Assembly: GCA_950295325.1 (NCBI GenBank)
Contig: OX485804.1
Coordinates: 52,192,429 to 52,256,428 of the forward strand
Reading direction: 5' to 3'
From: Polytrichum commune
Lineage: Eukaryota > Streptophyta > Polytrichopsida > Polytrichales > Polytrichaceae
DNA: 64,000 nucleotides
Below are positions 1 to 12,700 of this stretch, piece by piece. A program made the position numbers and the translations under genes. How positions within the stretch are numbered: position 1 is the stretch's first letter; every line of letters starts with the position of its first letter. Under the pieces are notes generated by a model. The model was given only the letters and a program-made list of their open reading frames with translations. It was not told where the DNA came from and made no database searches.

Positions 1-2036
1 GCTAGTACATCAGTAGATGGGCATGCAAACATGGGGCCTCAGAATGCATATATGTTGGGTCTTAAATAAATATATGTTTACACTGCAATCCCGATAAGGG
101 AAGGCTTAGATTAGCTACCTATCGTTAAATTGGCATTTGGAGAAAAATGCTCAAATTGAATACTGCTCAATTTATAAGGCAATCCCAAAATAATAGGGGC
201 ATAATCCCCCCCCCCCCCCCGCAAAAAAAAAATCGGTCCCATAGTGCATTGGCCTAGAATTGAGTAATGTTGTGATACCAACTCTTGGTGACTAACTTTA
301 ACTTTGAAGAATTGCAATGATGGTGGATGAGCCATCCACAAATGAATGAAATATGAAGATGTTGGATGATTATCTCCAACTTAAGTTCTTGTTTGTAAAT
401 TTACTTACAGGATCCAATGTTCCATAAAGCATAATAATGTATGTCTACATTGCTAAGAAAAATATCACCCTGGCCCTAGTATGTATATCATGTAAACCAT
501 ATAAATTAAATAATCCCCCTTTTCGTGCACCCGTGTGCTACATGTACAAATTTGAATGTAAGTGATCACCTCTCGGGGTTGTTTTGCAACTTAGACTTTA
601 CATATACATATTGATTGCGGGGGAAGAGGGTGGGGGGTGGGGGGGATGTGCTCAATGTAGCCGGCATGATAGGGTGTAGTTAATGAAAGCTTCACTTAAT
701 TACAAATTATACATATGGGATGGAAATTTTCCACCTAGACTTGGAGAAATAAGTAGGGTAGTATTAATTTTGGGTAAGAAGTGTATCCTAAGCCTCCCCC
801 TCAGATTTCTTAGGACATGAGTTTTTTTCATCCAAATATTGATGTGTTCATGTATGAAGCAATACTTACCATCCCATGTGTCATGCTTCATTGACTTTGC
901 GAATGAGAAGTGATATATGGACCTTTATACAAGTACTTTTATTATTATTTTATTATTTTTGTTCGCTTATATTTTACAAAATGAGACAATTTCCCTTAGG
1001 AGCTCAAAATCGCCATCTACATACATAAAACATTTACAAAGGCTGTGATTTGTAAGGATAGTCTTCTTTTTGGTCATATAGACGCATATACATATACATA
1101 TATGTACTTATTGTTGCACATGCAAACACAAACATAGATCATGGCTTTGATACAACCCTCTCATTCAATCTGAAGACCACATGTGACCTACAACTCTATG
1201 TAGACAACCGGTTGGTTGTTCTGCAACGCTGTAGATAAACTTAAAGCTCACATGCATGGTCGGACGTGGATAAGAATGGTGAACAGCCATCGCATGTCAG
1301 TTGTAAAAAACACCGACGTTCCTTTTCCTTTTCCTTTTTCTAAAGATCACATTGTCGGACCTTTCGCGGCATCGATCCACCTCCACAATTTGCGTAAACG
1401 TTGGACCATTTACCGGTCGTGCTACGGTCAAAGCGATGCGGTGAACCAAGGTCGCACCAATGAGAAGAAGCATGCAACGATTTCTGTAACCGAAACGCAT
1501 GTCGATCTCCTCCTCCTTCCACGACAATCAATTGGCCAAGTAATTCGAAGTTGTTGATCCGGTTCTTCGTACCATCGCGGCACTTGGTGGGTTTCATGGA
1601 TTTTCCTCCAGCCTTTTCCTTAATAGTATCTCAACGTTGACGACTGTTGAGGGTGTCTGTTCTGTTTGATCAATCTCGAACACGACTCTCTTGAGGGTGT
1701 CGTCGAATCTTGACGCGGTCATGAATCAGTGCGCACAGTTTCTGAAAAGGTGGAAATTGCCTCCTCCCCTGGCATGGCAAGCACATGCAGGGCCACTTGA
1801 TTTGCAACAAGTGTTTTCACAGAGATTGTTACACAGACACGGCACTTTTGATTCCAACAGTCGCACCTTTGAGTGCATCTTTGGGTATCAATCCATGGGG
1901 TGAATTTTGGAAACACCCGATCGAGGTCCTAAGTTTTTCTTCAAGGTAGTTGGCGTTCTCCTCGCTATTGGTTATCTCTTGAGAAAAACGGGAGAATATC
2001 GTATGTTCTTCCTCTAAATTTATCGGTTCTCTCTCA
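1..2036. other. Intergenic, no supported gene
   Basis: This stretch is AT-rich with a C15 run at 206-220. A less AT-rich patch at about 1200-1900 has overlapping open frames on both strands. None shows a recognisable domain, a codon pattern that stands out, or believable splice sites, so I treat them as chance frames or very old transposon sequence. Confidence 0.6.
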
Positions 2037-2045
2037 CTCCCTCCC

Positions 2046-3618
2046 GGGGGACGCTAAAGTACCCCCATCGAACTTATAGGGGAGGCAGATTCGGGTAGGG
2101 GCAGCCGTCCGCCCAAAATTTTTAAATAGTCTGGATCCGACCGAAAATTGTTGCCCGCCCGCCCGACTTCAAAAAAATCATTGCCCTTGCATTCTTGAAG
2201 ACCACTTATCCACAAATCCCATATTGAGTGCATTTCACCTTCAAGGTCCAAAATCCATTATATATATGTTCACTTCCATTGAGTAAATAAGCGATTGACT
2301 GGGATTTCATTTTCAAAATGAAATCACCAATAAAGCATGTAAATAACTAGGAAGTCAAAAAATATTGTAAAACCCTCATTAGCACCGAGGTTATGATTTT
2401 TGTGACTTGCCATTGCAAGGGTCTTTGTCATTCTAAAATAGAACTAAAATTAGTGGTTTTATTTTTAGTATGTCAGTATTATAATCTTTTAGTTAATACC
2501 TTTTACTTTCACAAAGTTTCCATACACATTTAAACTAATTAAGTGTGATTCAATGTAATTAAGTCTAGTTAATTCTAGCATAACACATTTGCAAATATGG
2601 ATTAGGCGCATAACACATTTTTCAAAATGTGGATCTAGTGCATGACACATTCGCAGACCTGGATGTAGTGCATAGCACATTTGTAAATTTGAATATGATG
2701 TATGACACACTCACAAATCTAGATCAAGTGCATGACACATTTGAATATGAAGCATGACACATTTGTAAATATGAATATGATGCATGACATATTTGTAAAT
2801 CTGGATCTTGTGCATGACACATTTGTAAATTTGGATCTAGTGCATGACACATTCGTAAATATGAATATGACGGATGACACATTTGTAAATTTGGATTTAG
2901 TGCATAATACATTTGTAGATTTGGGACCGGCATATAACACATTCCAGAGATTTTGATGCATAACACATCCGCATACATCGTTTGCATAACACATTAGCAA
3001 ATGTGGTTGAAAACCGATGGGAAGGAGATAGGGAACGTTCCCAATGCTCGGGAGAGGGTCCATGGCTCGAAGGATGACTAACGTCGTTGGAGCTAACTCC
3101 GTCCAAGGTTACATTGAATCACACTTAATTAGTCTAAATGTGTATGGAAACTTTGTGAAAGTAAAAGGTATTAACTAAAAGATTATAATACTGGCATACT
3201 AAAAATAAAACCACTAATTTTAGTTCCATTTTAGAATGACAAAGACCCTTGCAATGGCAAGTCACAAAAATCATAACCTCGGTGCTAATGAGGGTTTTAT
3301 AACATTTTTGACTTCCTAGTTATTTACATGCTTTATTGGCGATTTCATTTTGAAAATGAAATCCCAGTCAATCGCTTATTTACTCAATGGAAGTGAACAT
3401 ATATATTGGATTTTGGACCTTGAAGGTGAAATGCACTCAATATGGAATTTGTGGATAAGTGGTCTTCAAGAATGCAAGGGCAATGATTTTTTTGAAGTCA
3501 GGCGGGCGGGCACCAATTTTCGGTCGGATCTAGAATATTTAAAAATTTTGGGCGGACAGCTGCCCATTCCCGAATGTGCCTCCCCTATAAGTTCGATGGT
3601 GGACCTTTAGCGTCCCCC
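2046..3618. mobile_element. Mutator-like fold-back element with internal 30-bp repeats
   Basis: The two arms, about 2046-2560 and 3106-3618, are inverted copies of each other over roughly 515 bp. The outer ends are GGGGGACGCTAAAG and its complement. The 9-bp string CTCCCTCCC sits directly outside both ends (2037-2045 and 3619-3627), as expected for a Mutator-type insertion, though the right copy runs into a poly-C tract. The centre (about 2577-3000) is an array of about fifteen 30-bp units built on GCATGACACATTTGTAAAT. Open frames in the arms mirror each other and reflect the inverted repeat, not a known protein. No transposase is visible, so it would be non-autonomous. Confidence 0.8.
2577..3000. 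repeat. 30-bp minisatellite inside the fold-back element
   Basis: About fifteen degenerate copies of a roughly 30-bp unit occur here, each centred on GCATRACACATTYGYAAAT followed by a variable GGAT or GAATATGAT tail. One unit near 2740 is shortened. The array fills the loop between the two long inverted arms, so it most likely grew within the element. Confidence 0.85.
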
Positions 3619-3627
3619 CTCCCTCCC

Positions 3628-4240
3628 CCCCCCCCCCCCCCCAAAGAATTAAACTCTGGGTTATTGATTTTGTCATTTCAACCGGTTGGTTCGAAACTAT
3701 ATTGTTTATGGTAAATTCTCTGGGCTTATTTATAGTGTGGCTTTACCCTTTGAAGCATTATATTGTGCTCTGCGGTATACAACCATCATGCATTAAAATA
3801 GCATGGAATCTCATATTTGAGGGAGTTGATTTTGCATTAATATCTCTACATACATGTCCTACTTATGCAACTTTGATGGATACTGTATTATTTTGCTAGA
3901 CAAATATGCGGAGATTCTAGTTTCAAACAAGTAACGTTCAACAAGGGAATTTTGGGGTTATAATAGGTTTCCATCTTGTTCAAGTAAATGAAATATTCTA
4001 ATCATAGATTCAACACAACCCACGTAGAGCAAGTATGAATTGAATCTCACTTTGTTGGAAGTCTCTCAAATGCACATTATTTTCCATCCCATAGAAATAT
4101 TGTAAGCTACAACGTAGACCTCTGATGTTATATCTTGTGGGGTGGGAAACAATGTGCATCCACAATGATGCCTCCAATTCATTGAGTGTTGGTTTCCTCG
4201 TTTATATTGTGGTCCACAATATTTTTCATAAAACAATGTA
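3628..4240. other. Intergenic, no supported gene
   Basis: This segment starts with the poly-C tract that abuts the fold-back element. The rest is AT-rich and its short open frames have no recognisable features. Confidence 0.6.
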
Positions 4241-4248
4241 GCCACAAT

Positions 4249-4887
4249 CATGGGTAGATCACTCTAAGGCATTTTTGTGCACCACGTGCGGTTGGGGTTT
4301 TTTTTGTTTTGGGGCTATTTACCTTCAAGGGTTGAATTAAAGCCTCCCTATAATTACTTAAATTTCAAAAATGGCCCATTTGTTTGCACCCTTCCAGTAC
4401 TTATATTGTCCAAGTCACTGCAATTTTTTGTACTCTATATTCCTTTTAAGTAATAAAAGCTAATCTACTTCCTAACGCAATTGACGAGTGTTGAGGGAAA
4501 GCATGGAAACAAAGAAGGGTGCAAACAATAATACCATTGCAAACAGAGTTATGAAGAAAACACATAGGAGACCATAGCAAAGTAATACCATTGCAAACAC
4601 TGTTATGATGAAAACACATAGGAGATGCCAGAACAAATACCATAGTGGTCATTACCATACTAAACATACCTTCTAGGATCCTTATCTTCAGCCCCTATAT
4701 TAATTTTACAAAAAAATAATGGCCCACATTTTATGTCCATCTAACTTACTTATAATGGGATTGTCTACATTTAATGGCCCCTTCATTATTTGGAATTCTT
4801 TTATAATTTTTTTATTTCAAATGATTTTAAATCTCTCTATATTATGCCGCATGTTGTTTTTAAAATGCACTAAGTGATCTACCCGTG
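4249..4887. mobile_element. hAT-like non-autonomous element with 8-bp duplication
   Basis: The left end CATGGGTAGATCACT and the right end AGTGATCTACCCGTG form a 15-bp terminal inverted repeat with one mismatch. GCCACAAT lies immediately outside both ends (4241-4248 and 4888-4895). An 8-bp duplication and termini beginning with CA fit the hAT superfamily. The interior carries no transposase. Two near-identical segments at about 4520-4570 and 4580-4630 form a partial tandem duplication. Confidence 0.8.
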
Positions 4888-4895
4888 GCCACAAT

Positions 4896-5410
4896 TTCTC
4901 CTTGGAGGTAGCCTTTTAGTGGGTTTAAGGACATGTCAACAATGTCCCAAGTATAGACATGGGTGTGGCATGGACGGATGGTTAGGTGGTTGCGTGAGGA
5001 GCGAAGATGGAAGAGAAAGGAGGAGGGAGGGTGGGTGGGCTAAGGATTAGATAACCAATGAGAGGACAATATATGATGCACCACGGGAGCAAGAGTCAAT
5101 CATCTAGTAGAGAGTCGAGTTGGTTTTATGAACAAACTCAGGGATTTATGAATGATATTGTGCCTCCATGGATGCAAAACTGTGACAAGTTCTCATAACC
5201 CTTATGCTCTTGGATGAGTGATCAATTATGTTGGCAATGGTGTTGAAATGCTCAAAATTTTGACAAGGAGTTCAGTTCAATATAACTATGACTTGGTGTA
5301 AGTCGAACACAATTGCTTCAATCCACCAAAATTGGGGATCATGTAACATTATAACTTATCAAAATTGGAGCGAAACCCCCTACCAAAACATGAGTTTCAA
5401 AGAGACTTCA
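4896..5410. other. Intergenic, no supported gene
   Basis: AT-rich sequence with purine-rich patches near 5000-5040. I see no gene, RNA or clear repeat in it. Confidence 0.6.
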
Positions 5411-5952
5411 AGGGCCGGTTCAAATGGGGTCCCAAGTCCCACATCCCACTCATTCTAGCAAGTCCCAACATGGAGGCAAAGTCCCAATTTGGAACCTCGA
5501 GAAACCAATATGGTTAATTGTCATTAAAGTGGGATCTAGATTATTTTATGCAAAGCATTCCCGGGACTTGTATTTTCTTTTTTCTTTTTTCTTTTGGGCA
5601 CAAACTGAAAATTCAATTGCAAGAGGGTAACCAAAATACAACCAAAAGGGGCGAACCATCACAACCCGAGTGGAGATCAAGAAATAGCGCCCATTTGTGG
5701 CCTAACCTTCTTCGCGGGACTTGTGTTGAGAGTTGAGTCTAACTTTTTGCTTAACCCAACTCTCGACACAAGTCCCAAGCCTCACCACCAAAATGTGTTG
5801 CCATGTAGGCAACCATGTCATACTTGGGACTTAGGACTTGGGACCCCGTGTGAAGTGGCAAGTCCCAACTTCCATACTCTCAACAACTGAGATTGCACGG
5901 ATTGACCTCAAGTGACTTGGGACTTGAGGATTGGAACCCCGTGTGAACTGGC
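5411..5952. mobile_element. Terminal-inverted-repeat element, GGCCGGTTCA family
   Basis: The left end reads GGGCCGGTTCAAATGGGGTC and the right end, on the opposite strand, reads AGGCCAGTTCACACGGGGTT. The motif GGGACTTG or its complement recurs through the element, giving internal palindromes such as CGGGACTTGTGTTGAGAGTT at 5715-5734 facing its complement near 5760. Related sequence occurs at 54483-54660. The target duplication is not clear. It looks like a PIF/Harbinger (Tourist-like) MITE, which is an inference from the GGGCC-type ends. Confidence 0.6.
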
Positions 5953-6717
5953 CTAAAACAAGAATAACTCACTCTACCACAACATTATCAAGCAGTGTGC
6001 ATTCGTTCACATGGGCCCTAAAAATATAACCATGGGATGCCCAACCTACCGCAAATTCCGACCTAATATGACACTCCTTACACTGGGCTGGAGCATCCTT
6101 GCACTAGCATAAACATGTTATGAATAAGGCCCACAGTAAGGTAGAAATACCATAACCTGTGAAAATAAGATGATTTGCATTAAAGATTTGGAATGACAAT
6201 CATAAGATATTTTTTCAAGATAAGACGAGAAGGATGCATGAAGAATGCAAGTTGTTTCATATTTTTCTGCCCTATACAAAAAATGCTACAATTTTTCAAA
6301 GTGGAAAGTTGTCTAAACCCCTACTCGTTCACTAGATTCTCCCTACACCGAACACGGTAATCCGCATTTCCATACAAAACATCGCCTAAATCGGTTACCT
6401 CATGAATACATTAACACTTGACTCCCATTGGCTACACGAAGTGTACACGCATTGAAGTTGCCGCCGAGCCATGATCCATTTAGAAATGGCACTTCACCAT
6501 TATGACGGCGGTCTAGTGCATGGCTAGAGGGTGGTTCACGGGCTATGGTATTTCTACTTTAAAGGGAAGAAAGAGCACGGCCTCCTTCATGCGTCAGCAA
6601 TGTCCCGGTAGGTGGACAGGGTCGTGGTGGGTAGTTGACGGTTAGGCGGCTGGGGAGAAGGGAAGGACAGAAGGCAAGGGATCGGAGGAGGAGGAAGAAG
6701 GCTGGTTGGGCTAAGTT
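5953..6717. other. Upstream region of the LRRC46-like gene
   Basis: No gene is supported. The last 250 bp before the ATG at 6718 is purine-rich (GGAGGAGGAGGAAGAAGG at 6684-6701) and lies where a leader or proximal promoter would be. I see no convincing TATA box. Confidence 0.4.
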
Positions 6718-9700
6718 ATGGAGGAGATGGCATTGGACTGGGACGAGGCTCTGGCAAATGCAGCTGCCATTGTGGCACAACGCAACCTCCCTTCTGTCTT
6801 CCTGGACGACGCCACCGCAGATGCCATGTAATCGATTCCAACCACACCTGCCCAGGCTAACTTAACTGCGTCAACGATCTCCTTGTTTGCTGCAACTTTG
6901 GGAGGGAAGCACGCTCTGAGCGTCGCGAGAAATCGTTACTTGTGGATGGGAGAGGAGACTGTTGTGGGGTGGGTGGCACTGTCCGGGGAGAACTGTCAGT
7001 TAGTAGCAGATGAACCGGTTGAGTTTGAGAAAGAACGGGTCGAAGTTGGAGACGTCAGGAGAATTACCAATCATTTTCGACGAATCTATAGAAGAATAGA
7101 CCTCGAATGAGTAAAAGCCAATTCGGAAGATGTCAGCATGTAACCGGCTGGATTTAGAATCACTAGGATCTTGACCGACTATGACCAAAAACTTCCTGGG
7201 CACTGGTTGGTAGTGCTGGAAGCTTCGTAACATTGGCTAATTAATCCATGGGTTATCACAACCTAGGATTGCAGGATACTTGTAATTGCTGCGATCCTTG
7301 AATGTGAAGGTTAATTAGCAATGGGCGTGGACATTATGTGCTCTCCCGGGAACTGTATCCTGGATGACATGAATTTGAGAAGCAAGTGTAAGTTTAACCC
7401 TGAGGCATGCAGTGACTCCACAAATCAATATGTCTTTTATTGTGTCGCTGCTTCAGGGTTCAAATGATCATATCAGGGATGGATACAGTTCCTGCAAGTG
7501 CATTTATTGTCGACACCCAGTACTAACCTGCACAAGAATTATAGCAATAACAGGTGTCCTGCAATCCTCGTGCAGGTTAGTAATGGGCGTTGCCATTATA
7601 TGCTCTCCTGGAAATGGTCTCCTGGATGAGATCCATGGGTTTTCACAACGATTGCAGGACACCTGTAACTGCTATCCTTGTGTAGGTTAAGTAGCAATGG
7701 GTGTGGACATTTAAGTGCTCTCCCAGGAACTGTATCCCTGGATGAAATGGATCTCAGAAGCCACTGAAAATTTAAACCCTGAATCACAGATTGATTGAAC
7801 CGAGGCTATAATTAAACTATTGCAACCTCTGAGGGTTGCAATGATCTTCAAATACGGATGGGGGGAATGGAATGATGTGAGGTTGTAGTGCTGGAAGCTT
7901 TCCAACATTGCTGATCTGGAAGGTTTTCACGAGGATTTCAGGATACCTCTACAGGTTAATTAGCAGTGGACGGCGTTGACATTATATGCATTTTCGGCCG
8001 TGGGAACTGTATCCATCCCTGATGAGATGAATTGGGAGGCAGCAACTGAATTCAACCGTGAAGCAGCAATTTCACAACGCACAGATTAATTGAACTGAAA
8101 GACCTGCTGGTGCATAATTGGGCGAGTCTGTCATATCTGGGAGAAATTGTATAAATTTTGATTTGATTTTAGTTTAATCAATCTGTGCTCTGTGGAGTCG
8201 CTGCTTCAGGGTTGATTTTCAAGTGCTTCCCAATTCATCATATCAGAGATGGATACAGTTCCCGGGGCCGAATGTGCATATATTGTCCACACCCATTACT
8301 AGCCTGCGCAAGGATCACAGCCATTACAGGTGTTGACATTATAATTATGCTCTCCCGGGCACCGTATCCTAAATTCAAATAAATGTGTGGTCTGTGGAGT
8401 CACTTCTTCAGGGTTGAACTCAGTTGCTTCTCAAATTCAGTTCCCGAGAGTACATATAATGCCGACACCCATTAAGGTTGAGGCATCCATAAACAGTAAT
8501 GGATCTGTTGAGGAGGAGTAAGAGCAGGGCAGTGTTTCTTTTGTAAAGGGAAACAAATTCTAAGGAGAATGCAAAAAAAATATTAAAAAAAATAAAATTC
8601 ATGAACATGGAATTTGCTACAAATCTCGAAGCGGCAAAGTTAGGGTAACACATAGTTGATCCATAGATTAACCCATAACCGCTCATCTAAATCCCAATGC
8701 TTGGCTTACGATAGTTGTTAAAAACTCTAATGAGGGTAATCAATCACAAGCCGCCACCACATAAATCTTAACTCTGTTGCCTAGAAAATATAGATCTCAT
8801 CCATGTCGGCATGACATAGACCCTAGTGAGCGGTTGAATGGACTTGGTCGACTATGGACGCCTCAACCTTTAACATGCACAAGGATTGCAGAACACCTGC
8901 AGCTGCTCTGATGATCCTCATGCAGGTTAATTAGCAAAGGGTGTCGACATTATATGCACTCCTGGAAGTGGTGTCCTGGATGAGATGAATTTGAGAAGCA
9001 ACAGGGTTCAACCCTGAAGTAGGAGTGACTCCACAAAACACACATTTATTGTAACTGAGATCATAATAAGACTAGTCAATGCACAGATAGATCCATTAAT
9101 CTGCGAGAGAGCCTTGTGGTGCATAAGTTAATTGTGTGGAATTCATCATCGATCTCTAACGATGACATGCATCAGTGCTGTAACAGAGAGGAAGAGCTAC
9201 AAAAGCTGACACATGTGAAGCTGGATAGGGAACACCTCACCTGCCTGCCACCCCACCTCTTTCTCCTCCTCCCCAATTTGACCAATTTGTACCTGCAGCA
9301 GGTGCAATCCACAATTCATCAGACTCTGCTCAATCGTCTCTAACTTGCTTTAAAGTCCAGGGTTTGGAGTCTTTTTGTGCTGAAATCGTTTCACATAAAA
9401 AATCCACAGTTATCTGAGATTGTGTTATGTATGTGAAAGACTTGGAGGGCTATTGATGCACACCTTCAGTAGATGGGATGCACTCCAATTACAATCACAC
9501 ACTTTCTTAAATTGTTAAAAAGTCCAGAGTGCCCCCAAATCTAGAATGTTTGTTTCCCAGAAATGAATGCAAAATGTTGCGAGGTCACGGCCCATAAGAG
9601 TAAGGGTTACATGAGCCATAATTGCAGCAGAATTCAGCCAGGCAGCAGGAGGCTATTCAACTCTCTAGTCATGTGTGTAATTTGTAGAACGAGTTGACAA

Positions 9701-12700
9701 GTTTGAGGGCCTTGGAGAGCGCAACAGAGCTTCACTTTCTGACAGTTGCGGGAAACCAAATCCGGGCGCTCGAGGGCAGCTTATGCTTTCTTCCACACCT
9801 CGTGTTTCTTGATGTGTCTGACAACTTGATTGAGGACATCAATGCTGGCAAGTGTCTGGTTTTTTTATTTTAAATATACTTATTCTATCCTTTTTATGTT
9901 TCTCTTCTTGAGATTAATAATTTGAAAGCCTGGGGTGGCAACTCTCCCTTTTTGAAAATTACCTCCACATTGTTTCTAATGTTTCTAGTGGATGGATAAT
10001 TTTTTATTTCACAAAGAAGATGCACAACATCCTTGGAAAGAGTTTGGTATTGAAAGGAACCCCCTTTGATAACATTCATGTCTGCATTCTTGAAAAAAAT
10101 TTACAACTTATACTGTTGTTTTTAGAGCTACCTAGAAGCAAATTTTTTAAAGCGGGGGCCACTCTCCAACATACATTTCACTTTATTTTAGTCTTGAGAA
10201 AACTTGTAAATTTTTTTAAGAATTTATAGCCTTAAATATGCTTATGATACAAAAGCAAGTCCAAAATGTTTTAGTAGCTCCAGACCACGTTCTAAAGATA
10301 ATGAGTTGTGCAAATGCTACAAATAGTTGCCATCTTGATCTCAAAAGACAACATAACATTGCTAAACCTCATGCTCCCCCACCCTTTCTACTTAAAGAGA
10401 TGTCCTCTTTCAGGAGGACTTTAGGCTGTGATTTTTGGAGAATCCTAGCATGCTATTAGGACCAAAAAAGTTTAGCCCTTGGCTGAATTATTCTCTTGCC
10501 CATGATAAGTGGCAAGTAGAACGTAGCAATGTTATGAACATGCTTTGTGAACACTTTTGTTAACAATATGAACTAAGAAAGTCCACTGACAATTGTGATA
10601 TTGGGTACGCTTTAGGGACCAGAAAGACGTACTTGTCATATTCTGCAGTTTTGAGAAATCCTAAATTGGACTGGGTTATGCAACAATTTGATTGAATTGC
10701 TTAAATTTTTTGGTTGTTGGTAATGTAGATGTCGAGCTCCCCAAATCCCTCAGTTTCCTTAATCTCAAGAATAATCCATGCTGCCGAACACAAAAGGGGC
10801 TCTATCAAATGCTCGAGTCTTGTCTGACAAATCTTAAAGAGCTCAACTGGGAGGATCCGCTGGCGGACGAGACAGTAAATTGGGAAGATGATGCCGAACT
10901 TGAAGAAGATACAGATGGGATGTCGGACAACAAACAGGTGTACCTCGAGGAGGATGAAAGGTATGGAAAACGTTTAAAAAATTACCTATTGATAAAGTTA
11001 AACCTCAGCTCCAGCACTTCCAACTCTACAGACATTTATGGCTGTTGGATTGGCTCGGGAGAAGTGCCCGGGAAGTTTTTGGGCATATATAGTCGATCAA
11101 GATCCTAGTGATTCTAAATCCAGCCGGTTACATGTTGACATCTTTCGGTTTTGCTTTCATTCATTTGAGGTGTATTCTATAGATTCCTCTAAAATAATCA
11201 GTAATTCTCCTGAAGTCTCCAACTTCAACCGGTTATTTCTCAAACTCAACCGGTTCTCGTACTACAAACCTTTGGACTCCAGTCACTTCGTTGTTCCTAA
11301 TTCCAATTTATTAAACCTCTCGTCCTGCCTGTCCCCCAAGATAAAGTGCTTGACCGGAGTTTTGAGGGATATATAGATAGCACTGTGATATTGATAAACT
11401 AATATTTCTGCTGTCAACGGTGACGGTCATAATTGCCAACTTCTGGTGGGGGATATGTCGAGGTCAGCAGGAAGGCGAGATTTCAAGAAGCTCTGAATTC
11501 TTCGAATTTAGATGTGGCCGCATTCTTAGCCACCTTGCAAGAAGCCCAAGTGGACCGATGTTTTGAAGATGTTGATGCAACTGAGGAAACCGGGACAGCT
11601 GCGGAAGCCGTTGGCGATGAAACTGTGGAAGATTACAAAAGATTTCTTGGTCTAGAGTTGGACGACTTCTTCCAGGACCCAGGTTCCAATCCTGATTCTT
11701 CATAAAAACACCTTCACCATGTCCAGTTATGTAGACAGGTCCTAACGTATGTAGGTGTTATTCGGTCCATTTTTCATCTTCTCCAACTTCGGCCACTTAG
11801 ATCTATGTACGCAATGAAACTTGCATTGCATTAGCGAATCTACGATGAAGCATCGACATAAATTGGATTGAAATTCGATGTCCCCTGATTTAGTTATGGT
11901 TATTGGAAGTGTAGGTTTTGCTAATTCTTCAATTGAACACGATTGTGTTCATTATTGAGCGTGGAGTAGTCGATAAAATATGAAGACGTAGTCGAGTTTG
12001 TTTTAAACATGTGTTCTTATGGTGTTTGTTCTTTGATCCTCACTTATTCACACAACAATCAAACATAGGTGTCCCAATAGGAAAAGTTAGGGTATTTGGC
12101 ATACATATGGTAACCGTATGAACTGAAGATAAAAATTATACCTAAGTAGAACAACAGAGACCAGGTGTACTGCAATTTTTATTTTTATCCCAAGCAAATG
12201 TTGAAATAAACATAAATTTTTTAAAGTGAAAATTGTGTTCACAATCACCCAAAACCATTAGTGAACTTGATATTCACGTGGTGAACATTCTCATAATTAA
12301 TATGTACTTATTATGCAAGATTTCAGGGTGTTGGTTTTGGATGGGGTGTCAGGTTTAGCACCCTCTACCTTAATCAGTTGTTCTTATTGGTTATCTGAGT
12401 TTATCTCTGATGGGTGAACACCATCTAATATATGGATTGATTTCAGGCTCCACAGTGAAGGCAATTCTGGTCAACACGTGTAAGAAGCTGAAGTTCGAAT
12501 GCCATGAGATTCTTCAACGTTCTCACCTGCGTGTGCTTGAGGTACCATTCACTGCTGTCAAGATGGTAGAATAATATCACACTCAATAACTACACTAAAC
12601 ATCTGATTTAGATGTCGCCCACACTATGTCAATGACCCACATTAAGGTAGATGGGTCTTAAATGGTTGCTTTCTTTGAAACTAGCCTACGTTTCCTAGGA

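Noticed and set aside
206..220. C15 tract (also near 3625-3642 and 60786) as a signal
   Set aside because: Homopolymer runs of this kind are common and length-error-prone in assemblies. No linked structure was seen at 206-220.
2719..3063. Repetitive open frame (FTNVSC repeats) as a repeat protein
   Set aside because: It is the translation of the 30-bp minisatellite. All frames of a 30-bp array stay open or closed together, and no start or promoter is evident.
3350..3610. Open frame conserved with 2054-2251 as a gene
   Set aside because: The similarity reflects the two inverted arms of one transposable element. No known domain is present.
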